Shown piece by piece: positions 9,330 through 18,871 of a DNA stretch of 64,000 bases (its first letter is position 1; each line of letters starts with the position of its first letter). Under the pieces are notes generated by a model, which saw nothing but the letters and a program-made list of their open reading frames with translations, had not been told where the DNA came from and made no database searches. Both the position numbers and the translations under genes were made by a program. This DNA is from Pseudidiomarina indica (GTDB taxonomy: Bacteria; Pseudomonadota; Gammaproteobacteria; Enterobacterales; Alteromonadaceae), in the NCBI GenBank assembly GCA_029279945.1, contig JAJUHK010000006.1:52570-116569 (forward strand). The letters are read 5' to 3'.

Positions 9330-11780
9330 TTAGCCTTGATGCCGATTGCTGAGGTGACTCAGCAATTGGTTCAAGTCTGATTGTACGCCACCAGCAGTTA
9401 CTTCTTTACCTGCACCAGGACCACTAATGACCAGCGGCATTTCGTGGTACCAGTCGGTATAAATCACGAAAATATTCTCACCTGGAATCAGGTTAGCGAG
9501 CATATCTCCTGCTGGGATAAATTCGATACCTACACGCGCCTCAACACTATCGTCAGGTTGCACCGCAAAACTCGCAAGCACCCGTGGTACCTTGCCTTGT
9601 TGTTGAGCGGTACGATACAGCTCCTGCATGGGCGCATCGAGTTCAGGCAGACGCTGCATGAATTCCTCGTAAGAAATACCGTGTAATTGTTCGGGTAACA
9701 GGCTATCTACTTGGATATCTTGCCAATCGAGTTTTAAACCGATTTCCCTCGCTAAAATCAGTAGTTTACGAATAATATCCTGGCCGGTTAAGTCGGCCCG
9801 TGGATCAGGTTCAGTAAGGCCGCGGTGCTTGGCTTCGCGAACTAAGTCACTGAACTTCACCTCAGCGTTGAAATTCTCGAACAACCAACTCATGGTTCCT
9901 GAGAAAATACCGGAAATACTGCGAATGGTGTCACCAGAATTAATTAAGTCATTGATAGTGTAGTTTAACGGCAAGCCGGCGCCCACTGTGGTGTTGTAAT
10001 ACCATTCACGTTCGTATTCACGTTGAATCGTACGAATTTCGTTGTACTGTGATTCTCGCGATGCGCCAGCGCGTTTATTGGCACTGATAATGTGCACCCC
10101 ATTAGCAAAGAAGCTTGGGTAGAGTTGTGCTACTTCAGTAGAGTCAGTCAGATCAAGCATGACGAGCTCATCACAGCCAGCATTAGCTAGCTCTGGAATT
10201 AATTGGCTAAGTTCGTAGGGGCGAGCAAATTTATCAAAACTGCTTTCCCAGTCATCAAGTTCTAGCCCATGGTAATCCAGCCACATCCGCGTGGAGTTTA
10301 AAATACCGAGGATGCGCACGTCCATTTGCTCATTGATACGCTCTTGCAAGCGGCGGTATAGCGCTAGCCAAGCACTCCCGATGTTGCCGCGACCTACCAC
10401 CAGTACACCTAAACTACGACGGTAATTAAAGAGCTGGCTATGAAGACGGTTTAACAGGCGGTTTTCGAGTTTTTGCTCAAGGATCGCGATAACCGCATTG
10501 TTGTCTGGTGAAAAAGCTAACCGACGCAAGTTCTGGGCACTGAGCTCAGTTTTAAATGTTTGGTATTGCGTGGTTTCCTGAATACGATTCCCGACCAGGG
10601 CAATCATCGAGTAGCCTTGCATTTGCACCACTTCATCGGCTTCGTCGACATGCTCAAGCCAACGTTCGATGTAATCTAAGTGGTTTTGATGGTAGGCGTA
10701 ATAAGCATGGTGCTGAGAAATCTCATTCCAGCTAATGAGAGGCACTAATTCTAATTCTTCGAATTGCTGTATCAGTTTGGCATTGCTCAAATTAACGCGG
10801 AATAGCACGACATCGGTTAATGACGTTAAGACTTTGCCTTTGGGTTCAGTATCATCGTACTGCCCAATACGCGTTTGTTGGTTTTCTACTTTGAGGCTGG
10901 AGCGTACCGCGATCACCATCCGTTTCCGATTGACCGGTTGGAAGGTACGTGGGTGCAGCACCGGGCTACCGAGACGTGCTAGCTCTTCGGCTTCATGCCA
11001 ATCAAGTAACGGCAGGCTGACCACGCGTTCAACTTTGCGAGGGTCTGCAGAATATACGCCGGCCACATCTTTCCATATAGTGACTTGTTTGGAATCGATA
11101 AGACTCCCAACTAGTGTGGCTGAATAGTCACTACCATTACGCCCAAGAATCAACGACCGCCCGGTTGGGTCGGAGCAAATGAAACCGGTAACGATAAAGC
11201 GCACGCCCGGATGGGGTGCAATTCGATTCAATAACCCAATACGAGATACCTCAACACGAATGTGAGGTTCCGGGGCATCGTCGGCAATTAAGAAATCGCG
11301 CGCATCAATGTAATCCGCTTTGATGCCTTGTTGTTTCAACAATGCAGCTAGGAGACGAGCACTCCAAAGTTCACCATAGGATAGCAATTCTGGTCGATGG
11401 GTGATGATTTCGTCGCCTTGTAGCCATCCCCACCAGCGGGCAAAATCCTGATTTGAAAGCGCGAGTAATTGTGCTTGCAAGTCACCATTAAGCAGCTCGG
11501 TGATCAACCCTTGTTGGTACTTTTGGAGCTGCTTCAGTAGCACTTCTGCCACCCCTAAATCGTCCGCTTGGGCATCAATGATCGCGAGGATACGGTTGGT
11601 GGTATCGCCAGCGGCTGATACCACCACTAAGTCGCTCGCTCCCGCATATTCAGTGATAATACGAGCGACGCGGCGATAGCAGTAGGCGTCCGCTAGACTG
11701 CTGCCGCCAAACTTATGAACCTGAACCGTGTCGGCAACTGCCTGGATTTGTGCTGGAGTGACTTGAAGCTCAACCGTCAT
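9330..11780 (-). CDS. metL: Bifunctional aspartokinase II / homoserine dehydrogenase II
   Basis: Catalyses the first and third steps from aspartate towards methionine and threonine. From the ATG at 11780 it is 816 residues: an aspartokinase domain opening VHKFGGSSLAD (KFGGSS at 23-28), a diverged regulatory middle, then a homoserine dehydrogenase with GRGNIG (about 463-468) and the family segments SANKRAGAS, GAGLPLNYT and GIFSGTMSWLF. The sequence resembles E. coli MetL more than ThrA. An in-frame upstream extension of 28 residues is rejected as low-complexity leader. The divergent neighbour is metJ, with met boxes between, so it is probably repressed by MetJ-SAM. Confidence 0.95.
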   Translation of the reverse strand: MTVELQVTPAQIQAVADTVQVHKFGGSSLADAYCYRRVARIITEYAGASDLVVVSAAGDTTNRILAIIDAQADDLGVAEVLLKQLQKYQQGLITELLNGDLQAQLLALSNQDFARWWGWLQGDEIITHRPELLSYGELWSARLLAALLKQQGIKADYIDARDFLIADDAPEPHIRVEVSRIGLLNRIAPHPGVRFIVTGFICSDPTGRSLILGRNGSDYSATLVGSLIDSKQVTIWKDVAGVYSADPRKVERVVSLPLLDWHEAEELARLGSPVLHPRTFQPVNRKRMVIAVRSSLKVENQQTRIGQYDDTEPKGKVLTSLTDVVLFRVNLSNAKLIQQFEELELVPLISWNEISQHHAYYAYHQNHLDYIERWLEHVDEADEVVQMQGYSMIALVGNRIQETTQYQTFKTELSAQNLRRLAFSPDNNAVIAILEQKLENRLLNRLHSQLFNYRRSLGVLVVGRGNIGSAWLALYRRLQERINEQMDVRILGILNSTRMWLDYHGLELDDWESSFDKFARPYELSQLIPELANAGCDELVMLDLTDSTEVAQLYPSFFANGVHIISANKRAGASRESQYNEIRTIQREYEREWYYNTTVGAGLPLNYTINDLINSGDTIRSISGIFSGTMSWLFENFNAEVKFSDLVREAKHRGLTEPDPRADLTGQDIIRKLLILAREIGLKLDWQDIQVDSLLPEQLHGISYEEFMQRLPELDAPMQELYRTAQQQGKVPRVLASFAVQPDDSVEARVGIEFIPAGDMLANLIPGENIFVIYTDWYHEMPLVISGPGAGKEVTAGGVQSDLNQLLSHLSNRHQG

Positions 11781-11884
11781 GATGCGTGTGCGTTCTCCTG
11801 TGGGACGGGTGGACAGAAAATAGTACTGATTATACGGCGCGTCGCGGGCGCAATAAAGCACCATTACGCTAGGTTAGCACAAAA

Positions 11885-11908
11885 AGACGTATAGACCCCT
11901 ATGCGTAT
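11885..11908. promoter_or_regulatory. MetJ operator: three tandem met boxes
   Basis: Three contiguous 8-mers, AGACGTAT, AGACCCCT and ATGCGTAT, match the met box AGACGTCT at 7, 6 and 5 of 8 positions. MetJ dimers bind such tandem boxes cooperatively. The site lies between the divergent metL and metJ, so it should control both. Confidence 0.75.
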
Positions 11909-11986
11909 AAAGTTGACTGGGATAAATTCGGCAGTACAATTCAACACATCGCGTAAGGTCTTTGGGATCTTTCAATTAAGGAGTAC

Positions 11987-12322
11987 ATGATGGAATGGAA
12001 CGGAGAATACATTTATCCGTATGTTGAACACGGTAAAAAAAGTGAGCACGTTAAGAAAATAACCGTCTCAATTCCTACACGTGTCCTCAAAGTGTTGACT
12101 GATGAGCGGACGCGGCGACAAGTCAATAATTTGCGCCACGCCACCAACAGTGAATTACTGTGTGAAGCGTTTTTACATGCGTTCACCGGCCAACCGCTCC
12201 CGACCGATGACGATTTACGCAAAGATAACCCACATCGTGTGCCAAAAGCAGTTCGCGAAGAGTTGGCGCGACGAGGGTTACCAATCCCTGACTGTTGTAG
12301 CGACGACAACCCCGATCAATAA
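11987..12322 (+). CDS. metJ: Methionine repressor MetJ
   Basis: Ribbon-helix-helix repressor that binds met boxes with S-adenosylmethionine as corepressor. 111 residues, nearly identical to E. coli MetJ in the core ([16 protein letters not shown], then [20 protein letters not shown]). The tail is different and slightly longer. Two adjacent ATGs (11987, 11990) are possible; the AAGGAG ribosome site is 3 bp from the first and 6 bp from the second, so the second may be used. Divergent from metL. Confidence 0.96.
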   Translation: MMEWNGEYIYPYVEHGKKSEHVKKITVSIPTRVLKVLTDERTRRQVNNLRHATNSELLCEAFLHAFTGQPLPTDDDLRKDNPHRVPKAVREELARRGLPIPDCCSDDNPDQ

Positions 12323-12325
12323 GGT

Positions 12326-12348
12326 GCTGTAGCCTTAATGGCTACAGC
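12326..12348. terminator. Hairpin between convergent metJ and argH(A)
   Basis: GCTGTAGCC-TTAAT-GGCTACAGC, a perfect 9-bp stem spanning the argH(A) stop codon. Neither side has a strong T run, so it is a candidate bidirectional terminator only. Confidence 0.5.
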
Positions 12349-14183
12349 AAGTACTCCAACGCTGTCTCATCACAGTTGTGCTTACGGGGACATAAGTCAC
12401 AATCTTTCATCACTTTTTCCGGCAGCTTTTCCTTCAGCGTCAAACGGAAGTTCAATTTCCCAAAAAACTCAGGCACGCGTGTTAACACGATAGTACGAGT
12501 GATACCCAGCTCGCGAGCCTTCCACAGTAAGAATGCTACTAACTCGGCACCCAAACCTTTGCCCTGAGCGCTGGGGAATAATCCCAAGCTACGAATTTCC
12601 GCAAGGCCGGTGTTGTACACGTATAATGCTGCGCAACCGACCACTTCATCGTCAACTTCGGCAACCGCGAAGCTTTGAATGGCTTGCAGAATGTCCGCCT
12701 TATCGCGTGGCAAGTTTTCGCCTTGCTCTGCCCAGTATGCAATCAGCTCACAAATTTTATCCACGTCACTTAAGCGTGCTTGGCGGACGTGCTTACTCGC
12801 CGCTTCTGCCGCTTGTAGCCAATCTTGTGCCTTTTTGATAGCTGTTTTTACCGCCGTTGGTGCAGTACCGCCGTAGGCTTTCCGTTGTTGTAAGCCATAG
12901 TTCAAAGCTAAGCTGGTGTAGACATCATCCGTGATGCGGTCACACACTTGTTGGAACTCGGCTAAGCGCAATTGCTCCAAAGCGACACCTTGTTGTTGCG
13001 CTAGCAACACTAATTCGCCAGTAAGGTGGTGGGCATCTCGGAACGGAATACCTTTACTTACCATATAATCGGCCAATTCAGTGGCATTGCTGTAGCCCAG
13101 TGCCGCTTGCCGAGCAGCGTGATCACGGTTGACGGACAACTCAGGCAAGGCAAACGCCAACATCTGCAAACATTGCAAATACGTGTGAAGTGCATCAAAG
13201 AGCCCTTCTTTATCTTCTTGCATATCCTTGTTATAGGCTAACGGTAAGCCCTTTAAGGTAATTTGCATGGCATGTTGGTGGCCAATAACGCGGCCAGTTT
13301 TACCTCGCAACAACTCAAATAAATCAGGGTTCTTCTTTTGTGGCATCAGTGATGAACCGCTACTGATGCGATCACTCATGCTAAAGCAGCCTGATTCGCC
13401 CGAGCAGTAAAAAATCACATCCTCGGCAAGTCGCGATAAATGAATCATTCCAGTGCTTGCCGCGTGTAACAGATCAAGCACAAAGTCACGGTCAGAAACA
13501 CCATCTAAGCTGTTTTCACATGCATGGCGGAAACCTAACTCGTGCGCTAAGGCTTCTCGATCAACCGCAGCGGTAGTGCCTGCTAATGCACCGCTACCCA
13601 GTGGGCTAACGTCCATGCGCCGAACCGTTTCCCGTAACCGACTCACGTCACGTTGTAACATGCTGACATAGGCCATAGCCCAATGCCCAGCAACTATCGG
13701 CTGGGCGCGCTGCAAGTGGGTGTAACCGGGTAACATGGCATCCTGATAGGTTTGCGCAAACTGCAATAGGTTTTCAATAGCCGCAAGATTTGCGGTGATT
13801 AAGGTTTGCGCATATTGTTTACAGAATAAGCGTAAATCGGTTGCTACTAAGTCATTGCGGCTGCGTCCAGTGTGTAGTTTTTTGGCAGTATCACCAATCA
13901 AAGCGATAAGCTCAGCCTCCACCCAGCTGTGGATATCTTCTGCAGATGTTGCCAATGGCAGCTCGGGTTGTTTAGCTACTTGCTTCGCTAAGGTAGATAG
14001 TGCTTGTTGCAACTGGTTATTTTCGGCAGCCGTGATTAGGCCTGCATGCTGTAAGGCACCGGCCCAAGCTTTCGACGCTTGAATATCGAACGGCGCCAAC
14101 ACGTAGTCGAACCGTAGCGAGTCGTTAAATTGTTTGAATTCAGCCGCGCTTGGCTGGCTGAAACGACCACCCCATAAGCTCAT
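12342..14183 (-). CDS. argH: ArgH(A): argininosuccinate lyase fused to N-acetylglutamate synthase
   Basis: 613 residues against about 460 for a lone lyase. Residues 1-460 are argininosuccinate lyase (last arginine step), with HTGRSRND (104-111), the TxLQxAQP-like segment near 155-162 and the signature GSSLMPQKKNPD (276-287). Residues 464-613 are a GNAT domain with the acetyl-CoA loop SAQGKGLG (538-545) and a C-terminal CxxC...C cluster (595, 598, 604) seen in short-type acetylglutamate synthases. This fusion is known in Vibrio, Moritella, Alteromonas and relatives. One polypeptide thus supplies the first and last enzymes of the pathway. Last gene of argCBFGH(A), 3 bp after argG. Confidence 0.96.
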   Translation of the reverse strand: MSLWGGRFSQPSAAEFKQFNDSLRFDYVLAPFDIQASKAWAGALQHAGLITAAENNQLQQALSTLAKQVAKQPELPLATSAEDIHSWVEAELIALIGDTAKKLHTGRSRNDLVATDLRLFCKQYAQTLITANLAAIENLLQFAQTYQDAMLPGYTHLQRAQPIVAGHWAMAYVSMLQRDVSRLRETVRRMDVSPLGSGALAGTTAAVDREALAHELGFRHACENSLDGVSDRDFVLDLLHAASTGMIHLSRLAEDVIFYCSGESGCFSMSDRISSGSSLMPQKKNPDLFELLRGKTGRVIGHQHAMQITLKGLPLAYNKDMQEDKEGLFDALHTYLQCLQMLAFALPELSVNRDHAARQAALGYSNATELADYMVSKGIPFRDAHHLTGELVLLAQQQGVALEQLRLAEFQQVCDRITDDVYTSLALNYGLQQRKAYGGTAPTAVKTAIKKAQDWLQAAEAASKHVRQARLSDVDKICELIAYWAEQGENLPRDKADILQAIQSFAVAEVDDEVVGCAALYVYNTGLAEIRSLGLFPSAQGKGLGAELVAFLLWKARELGITRTIVLTRVPEFFGKLNFRLTLKEKLPEKVMKDCDLCPRKHNCDETALEYLL

Positions 14184-14186
14184 CGC

Positions 14187-15419
14187 TTACTCCTTGCCCG
14201 CACCGTCGACATCGGCTTGCTGGTGCAATGCACGAATGCGGCTGGCTAAGCTATACAGACGGATAAACCCTTCGGCATGCTGTTGATTATAGACTTCGTC
14301 TTCATCAAAGGTAGCAAATGCGTTGGAGTAGAGGCTGTTTGGTGAACGTTTTTGCGTCACGGTAACTTGGCCTTTATATAGTTTCACCACAATATCACCG
14401 GTGAGCGGCTCTGCAATTTTGGTTGCAGCTGCTAACATGACATCTTTCAGTGGGGTGAACCAGCGACCATCGTACATCAGTTGGGCAAACTCGTTACCTA
14501 AGCGAATACGATAATCTTGCGTGGTACGGTCGAGCACCAAGCTTTCTAAACCGATTAACGCAGCCCGTAGTACTTCCCCGGCTGGCGTTTCATAACAACC
14601 CCGTGATTTCATCCCCACTAAACGGTTTTCCACCATATCCAAACGGCCGACACCATGTGCGCCAGCAATTTTGTTAAGGTGTAAAATCGCGTCAACCGGC
14701 AGGTAGGCCTGCCCGTCAATATGAGTTAACTCACCGTGTTTAAAAGACAATTGCAAGTAGTGAGGTTGATCTGGAGCTTGCTCCGGAGCAACGGTCCAGG
14801 TCCATACCTGTTCAGTTGGCTCATTCCACGGATCTTCTAACTCACCACCTTCGGTAGAAATGTGCCAAAGGTTAGCATCGCGGCTGTAAATTTTCGTGGC
14901 TGATGCACTGCACGGGATGTTGCGCTCAGCTAAGTATGCCAATAATTGTGGCCGGGAACGCATGGTCCATTCACGCCATGGGGCAATCACTGTTAGCTCA
15001 GGTGCAAGTGCAGCAAACGCTGACTCGAAGCGAACTTGGTCGTTACCTTTGCCGGTGCAGCCGTGGGCCAATGCATCAGCTCCAACTTGGCGTGCTACTG
15101 CCACTTGCGCTTCGGCAATAATGGGCCGCGCCAATGCGGTACCTAACAAATATTGGCCTTCGTAAATAGCACCCGTTTTTAAGGTGGGATAAATAACTTC
15201 ACGAGCGAATTTATCTTTTAAATCCACAATGTGGCAGCTGCTGGCGCCTGAAGCGATGGCTTTGGCTTCAACACCTTCAAGCTCATCATCACCCTGACCA
15301 ACGTCAGCGACGAACGCAACGACTTCACAGTCATAGTTTTCTTTTAACCATGGCACAATAGCTGAGGTGTCCAAGCCACCGGAGTAAGCGAGAACGACTT
15401 TATTAATTGACTTACTCAT
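14187..15419 (-). CDS. argG: Argininosuccinate synthase
   Basis: Joins citrulline and aspartate using ATP. 410 residues with the N-terminal PP-loop [11 protein letters not shown] (about 11-21) and conserved [13 protein letters not shown] (near 115-127). The start overlaps the argF stop by 4 bp (ATGA). Part of argCBFGH(A). Confidence 0.97.
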   Translation of the reverse strand: MSKSINKVVLAYSGGLDTSAIVPWLKENYDCEVVAFVADVGQGDDELEGVEAKAIASGASSCHIVDLKDKFAREVIYPTLKTGAIYEGQYLLGTALARPIIAEAQVAVARQVGADALAHGCTGKGNDQVRFESAFAALAPELTVIAPWREWTMRSRPQLLAYLAERNIPCSASATKIYSRDANLWHISTEGGELEDPWNEPTEQVWTWTVAPEQAPDQPHYLQLSFKHGELTHIDGQAYLPVDAILHLNKIAGAHGVGRLDMVENRLVGMKSRGCYETPAGEVLRAALIGLESLVLDRTTQDYRIRLGNEFAQLMYDGRWFTPLKDVMLAAATKIAEPLTGDIVVKLYKGQVTVTQKRSPNSLYSNAFATFDEDEVYNQQHAEGFIRLYSLASRIRALHQQADVDGAGKE

Positions 15420-16330
15420 GCGTGAGTTCCTTCAAATAGTTTAACTAAAATAGCATTTTGGGCGTGGAGCCGGTTTTCCGCTTGGAATAGCACCAAACTT
15501 TGTGGACTATCGATCACCTCAGCGGTCACTTCACGACCACGATAAGCAGGTAAACAATGCATGAAATAACGTGCATTGAGTTGTTGCATCAGGGCACGAT
15601 TCACTTGGTATGGAGCTAAATCCTGCAGCACGGCATTGTGGTCTCGCTCCTGCCCCATAGAAACCCAAGTATCGGTGTAAATCACATCCGTTGGCTGCAG
15701 CTGTTCAAGATCATGAATCAGGGTGATAGAGCCTCCTGACTGTGCGGCTAATTGCTGAGCCTGCGCCAGCATATCAGCATCTGGCGCATAGCCGACGGGA
15801 GTCACAACTTGCAGATGCATACCGGTATGTGCAGCTCCCGCCATTAAGGCTTGGCAGACGTTATTACCATCGCCTATATAGGTGCAATGGATTTCGTTTA
15901 AGGCCCCCACCTGCTCTTGCAAAGTGAGTAAATCAGCTAAGGCTTGGCATGGGTGGCAGGTATCACTCAACGCATTGATGACCGGCTTAGCTGAAGCTGC
16001 TGCTAAATCCACAATGGTTTGCTGCGAAAACACACGCGCAACAATAGCCTCATGCCATAATGCTAGGTTAGCACCGACATCAGTAGCTGGTTCACGTGCA
16101 CCAATGAGGTTTTGCGCATCGAGATAAATGCTGTGTCCACCTAACCGATGGATGCCAGCCGCAAAACTAGCGCGCGTGCGTAACGACGGCTTTTCAAATA
16201 ACAGGGCAATGCTTTTACCTTGTAAAAAAGTAGACCATGCAGCAGGGCGTTGCTTAATGGTTTGAGCTAATTGCAATAGCTCGGTGGTTTGCTGCGGCTG
16301 CAACGTCCACATATCAATTAAATCGTTCAT
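15416..16330 (-). CDS. argF: Ornithine carbamoyltransferase
   Basis: Makes citrulline from ornithine and carbamoyl phosphate. 304 residues with the carbamoyl-phosphate motif SLRTR (49-53), HPCQ (126-129), YIGDGNNV and the ornithine-loop HCLPA near 257-261. It sits 48 bp after argB and overlaps argG by 4 bp. Confidence 0.96.
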   Translation of the reverse strand: MNDLIDMWTLQPQQTTELLQLAQTIKQRPAAWSTFLQGKSIALLFEKPSLRTRASFAAGIHRLGGHSIYLDAQNLIGAREPATDVGANLALWHEAIVARVFSQQTIVDLAAASAKPVINALSDTCHPCQALADLLTLQEQVGALNEIHCTYIGDGNNVCQALMAGAAHTGMHLQVVTPVGYAPDADMLAQAQQLAAQSGGSITLIHDLEQLQPTDVIYTDTWVSMGQERDHNAVLQDLAPYQVNRALMQQLNARYFMHCLPAYRGREVTAEVIDSPQSLVLFQAENRLHAQNAILVKLFEGTHA

Positions 16331-16378
16331 TAGCGGGTTCTCACCTACTCGTTAAATACATACTAAGGTTGGTGGCAA

Positions 16379-17146
16379 TTAAAGACGGATGCGGGTTCCG
16401 GCTGCTTCACCCTTTGCCAATCGAGTGAGCGCTTTGGCATCTTGCCAGCCGGCCACCGCGATGCTTCGTCGCGAAGCTTGGGCAGCTTGCAGTGCCGCCT
16501 TGAGCTTCACCAGCATTCCGTCACGGACGGTGCCAGCGGCTATGAGGGCATCTGCGTGTTCGGCATCAATGGTGTCGATGAGCTCACCGTGCTGATCCAA
16601 AATCCCTGGAACATCGGTGAGGAGGATCAAATCAGCATGCAGCAGTTGTGCTACAGCGGCAGCAGCCAAATCAGCGTTGACATTTAAGCGCTCACCCGTA
16701 GGACTGATGCCAATTGAACTCATAATGGGTAAGAAATTGTTATCCAATAATAGCTCGAGCAAGGTGGCGTCGTTTGGTCGAGGAATGCCTACTGAACCAC
16801 GACTGAGATCGATATCGCAGCTAATGCTCTGGCCAGCGGCCAAAAATAGACCAACGGCATTTAATTGATGCTGTTGTGCCAATGCCACCAACTGACTGTT
16901 CACATCGCCGGCAAGAACACCAGCAACAATAGGAATATGGGCCGCAGGCGTAACCCGTTGGCCACCGACTTTCTCGCTGGTATAGCCGAGTTGGGTGAGC
17001 ACCTCTTGAACTTGATCACCGCCACCATGCACCAGCACTAATGGCCGCAAACGTGCCAATTGTTCGACCGTGGTCAACAACTGATGGAGGTGTTCGGTAC
17101 TTTGCAATACGCGCCCACCGAGCTTGATAATGAGTGGGCTGCTCAT
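16379..17146 (-). CDS. argB: Acetylglutamate kinase
   Basis: Phosphorylates N-acetylglutamate. 255 residues, amino-acid-kinase fold with IIKLGGRVL at the N-terminus, VHGGGDQV (about 59-66) and LTDVPGILD for nucleotide binding. Size matches E. coli ArgB (258), the arginine-insensitive type. ATGA overlap with argC. Confidence 0.96.
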   Translation of the reverse strand: MSSPLIIKLGGRVLQSTEHLHQLLTTVEQLARLRPLVLVHGGGDQVQEVLTQLGYTSEKVGGQRVTPAAHIPIVAGVLAGDVNSQLVALAQQHQLNAVGLFLAAGQSISCDIDLSRGSVGIPRPNDATLLELLLDNNFLPIMSSIGISPTGERLNVNADLAAAAVAQLLHADLILLTDVPGILDQHGELIDTIDAEHADALIAAGTVRDGMLVKLKAALQAAQASRRSIAVAGWQDAKALTRLAKGEAAGTRIRL

Positions 17147-18162
17147 ACGACACCGCCACGCTGCAACAATCCAGTCGCAGGTGCTAGGCCAAAATATTGA
17201 TTGGCTAATTGCACTGCCTGAGCAGCCGCACCTTTGAGTAAGTTATCGATAGCTGCACACACAATCAGGTGTTGCTGTGCTACAACTACATGAATATCAC
17301 AATAAGAAGTACCAACCACATCGTTGACCGCTGGCGGTTGCTGGCGTAACCGAACCAGGGGTTGCTCAGCATAAGCAGCATGGTACGCAGCATGAATGTC
17401 AGCGCTGCTAACACCAGATTGCAGGGGCGCATAAATGGTCGCCAAGATGCCCCGCTTGAAGTTACCTAAATGAGGTACAAACAGTACGTCACGGCCTAAG
17501 GTTTGCGCGATCTCTGGTTGGTGACGGTGGGACGCGACGCCATAGGCCGCTAGGCTTACTTCACAAAAGCTAGTATGGGTAGCGGCCTTACGGCCAGCAC
17601 CAGAAACTCCACTGACGGCATTGATTACCGGTGTACCAGCGAGCATTGTCATGACTGGCTTGAGTGCTAGGCTTGCTACGGTTGGGTAGCAACCTGGTAC
17701 TGCAATCAATTGTTCTGTACCAGTTAGTGTTGTCCACTCAGCTAAGCCATATGGAATGTGTACTGGCAATTCACCACCACGAGCAAAGCCGTAAACATGC
17801 TCATGTTCTGCCGCGTCGCGTAGGCGGTATGCGCCAGATAGATCAAAGACCACAAGACCAGCAGCAATTAACTGTGGGGCAAGTGTAGCGCTGGCTTCAT
17901 GGGGCAGGGCCAGGAAAACGACGCGGACCTGTTGGCTGAGATCAGCGAGGCGATCCGCATGCCATGGTTGCACGGAAATTTCCAATTGACTAGTCAATGC
18001 TGGATATAGCTGAGCAAGCGATACCGCAGTATCACGTGCACCAGAAGAGAACGCGTATTTTAGCGAAAACTGTGGATGGTTATGCAGCAGCCAGGAAAGC
18101 TCAACGCCGCTGTATCCGCTGGCACCAAAAATTGCGCAAGGGATAGATGAATGTTGCTTCAC
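17143..18162 (-). CDS. argC: N-acetyl-gamma-glutamyl-phosphate reductase
   Basis: NADPH-dependent reduction of acetylglutamyl phosphate. 339 residues with the Rossmann start IFGASGYSGVEL and the active-site cysteine in VPGCYPT. First gene of the arg operon, directly after two ARG boxes. In many relatives argE is divergent from argC; here the divergent gene is rpmE and argE is not in the window. Confidence 0.96.
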   Translation of the reverse strand: MKQHSSIPCAIFGASGYSGVELSWLLHNHPQFSLKYAFSSGARDTAVSLAQLYPALTSQLEISVQPWHADRLADLSQQVRVVFLALPHEASATLAPQLIAAGLVVFDLSGAYRLRDAAEHEHVYGFARGGELPVHIPYGLAEWTTLTGTEQLIAVPGCYPTVASLALKPVMTMLAGTPVINAVSGVSGAGRKAATHTSFCEVSLAAYGVASHRHQPEIAQTLGRDVLFVPHLGNFKRGILATIYAPLQSGVSSADIHAAYHAAYAEQPLVRLRQQPPAVNDVVGTSYCDIHVVVAQQHLIVCAAIDNLLKGAAAQAVQLANQYFGLAPATGLLQRGGVV

Positions 18163-18210
18163 TTGTTAAAACCGTATCACCAGGTAAGGGTCATAATAGG
18201 GGCGTATTTT

Positions 18211-18249
18211 AAGGAATAAAAATCCACTAAACAAGCATAAAAATTCTAT
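18211..18249 (-). promoter_or_regulatory. Pair of ARG boxes (ArgR operator) upstream of argC
   Basis: Two 18-bp boxes with the usual 3-bp spacing: AAGGAATAAAAATCCACT (18211-18228), which departs from wnTGAATwwwwATTCAnw at two positions, and CAAGCATAAAAATTCTAT (18232-18249), a weaker match. An ArgR hexamer binds such pairs. It lies 49 bp upstream of argC and should repress argCBFGH(A) when arginine is high. Confidence 0.8.
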
Positions 18250-18308
18250 TTGCGTAATTTTTTATTTAGCAGTTAAGCAGGGGGTGGCGATCCTTTTGCA
18301 GGGATTGC

Positions 18309-18337
18309 TTGATCTTGGTTCGGTGGCTGTTTATAAT
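18309..18337 (+). promoter_or_regulatory. Sigma70-type promoter of rpmE
   Basis: -35 TTGATC (18309-18314), 17-bp spacer, perfect -10 TATAAT (18332-18337). It predicts an rpmE leader of about 100 nt. Confidence 0.7.
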
Positions 18338-18393
18338 TCGCGCCCTAATTTGCCGCGTTGATGGATAAAGCAGCGCTTGTTTAAACGATAATT

Positions 18394-18429
18394 TGCATGG
18401 TATCCGGCATTGGATCGGATGGCGATGCA
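18394..18429 (+). ncRNA. Structured rpmE leader, candidate L31 autoregulatory element
   Basis: The rpmE leader folds into a nested stem just upstream of the start: TGCAT (18394-18398) with ATGCA (18425-18429), and ATCCG (18402-18406) with CGGAT (18416-18420). Leaders before L31 genes have been described in several phyla, including gammaproteobacteria. Whether this one matches a known model cannot be tested here. Confidence 0.45.
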
Positions 18430-18446
18430 GCCTAACGAGGTAACCC

Positions 18447-18662
18447 ATGAAATCAGGTATTCACCCAGAATATACAGAGATGAAAGTCTCTTGCTCTTGC
18501 GGTCACTCATTTGTGACTAGATCAACCCGAGGCGGCGATTTGCACTTGGACGTTTGTTCAGAATGTCACCCTTTCTATACAGGTAAACAGCGTGTTATGG
18601 ATACGGGTGGTCGTATCGAGAAGTTCAACAAGCGTTTCAACGTGTTGGGCGGCAAGAAATAA
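18447..18662 (+). CDS. rpmE: 50S ribosomal protein L31, zinc-binding form
   Basis: 71 residues, very close to E. coli RpmE. It keeps the four zinc cysteines (C16, C18, C37, C40) in SCSCG and CSECHPF, so this is the zinc-containing RpmE and not the YkgM-type paralogue. Own promoter and leader upstream, terminator hairpin downstream. Confidence 0.97.
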   Translation: MKSGIHPEYTEMKVSCSCGHSFVTRSTRGGDLHLDVCSECHPFYTGKQRVMDTGGRIEKFNKRFNVLGGKK

Positions 18663-18696
18663 TTCTACTGCACCAAACACACGACATAGCATGTTC

Positions 18697-18725
18697 ACAC
18701 AAGGCAGCCAAACGCTGCCTTGTGT
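18697..18725 (+). terminator. Terminator after rpmE
   Basis: Perfect 12-bp stem ACACAAGGCAGC / GCTGCCTTGTGT with loop CAAAC, then CGTTT. The stem is very stable and the T run is short. Confidence 0.75.
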
Positions 18726-18871
18726 CGTTTATAGCCACTAAAAATACCTGCCTCACTTAATTTTTATCGGGGAACAATCAGGTAAGATTTCTTATTGCGC
18801 TAATTCCCTCTACAATGTCACTATTCACCATGGTTATTTTCTCTATTCGATTGATTTAGGTACACCACACT

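Noticed and set aside
11781..11864. 28-residue extension of MetL
   Set aside because: It has no similarity to aspartokinases, and a normal N-terminus begins at 11780.
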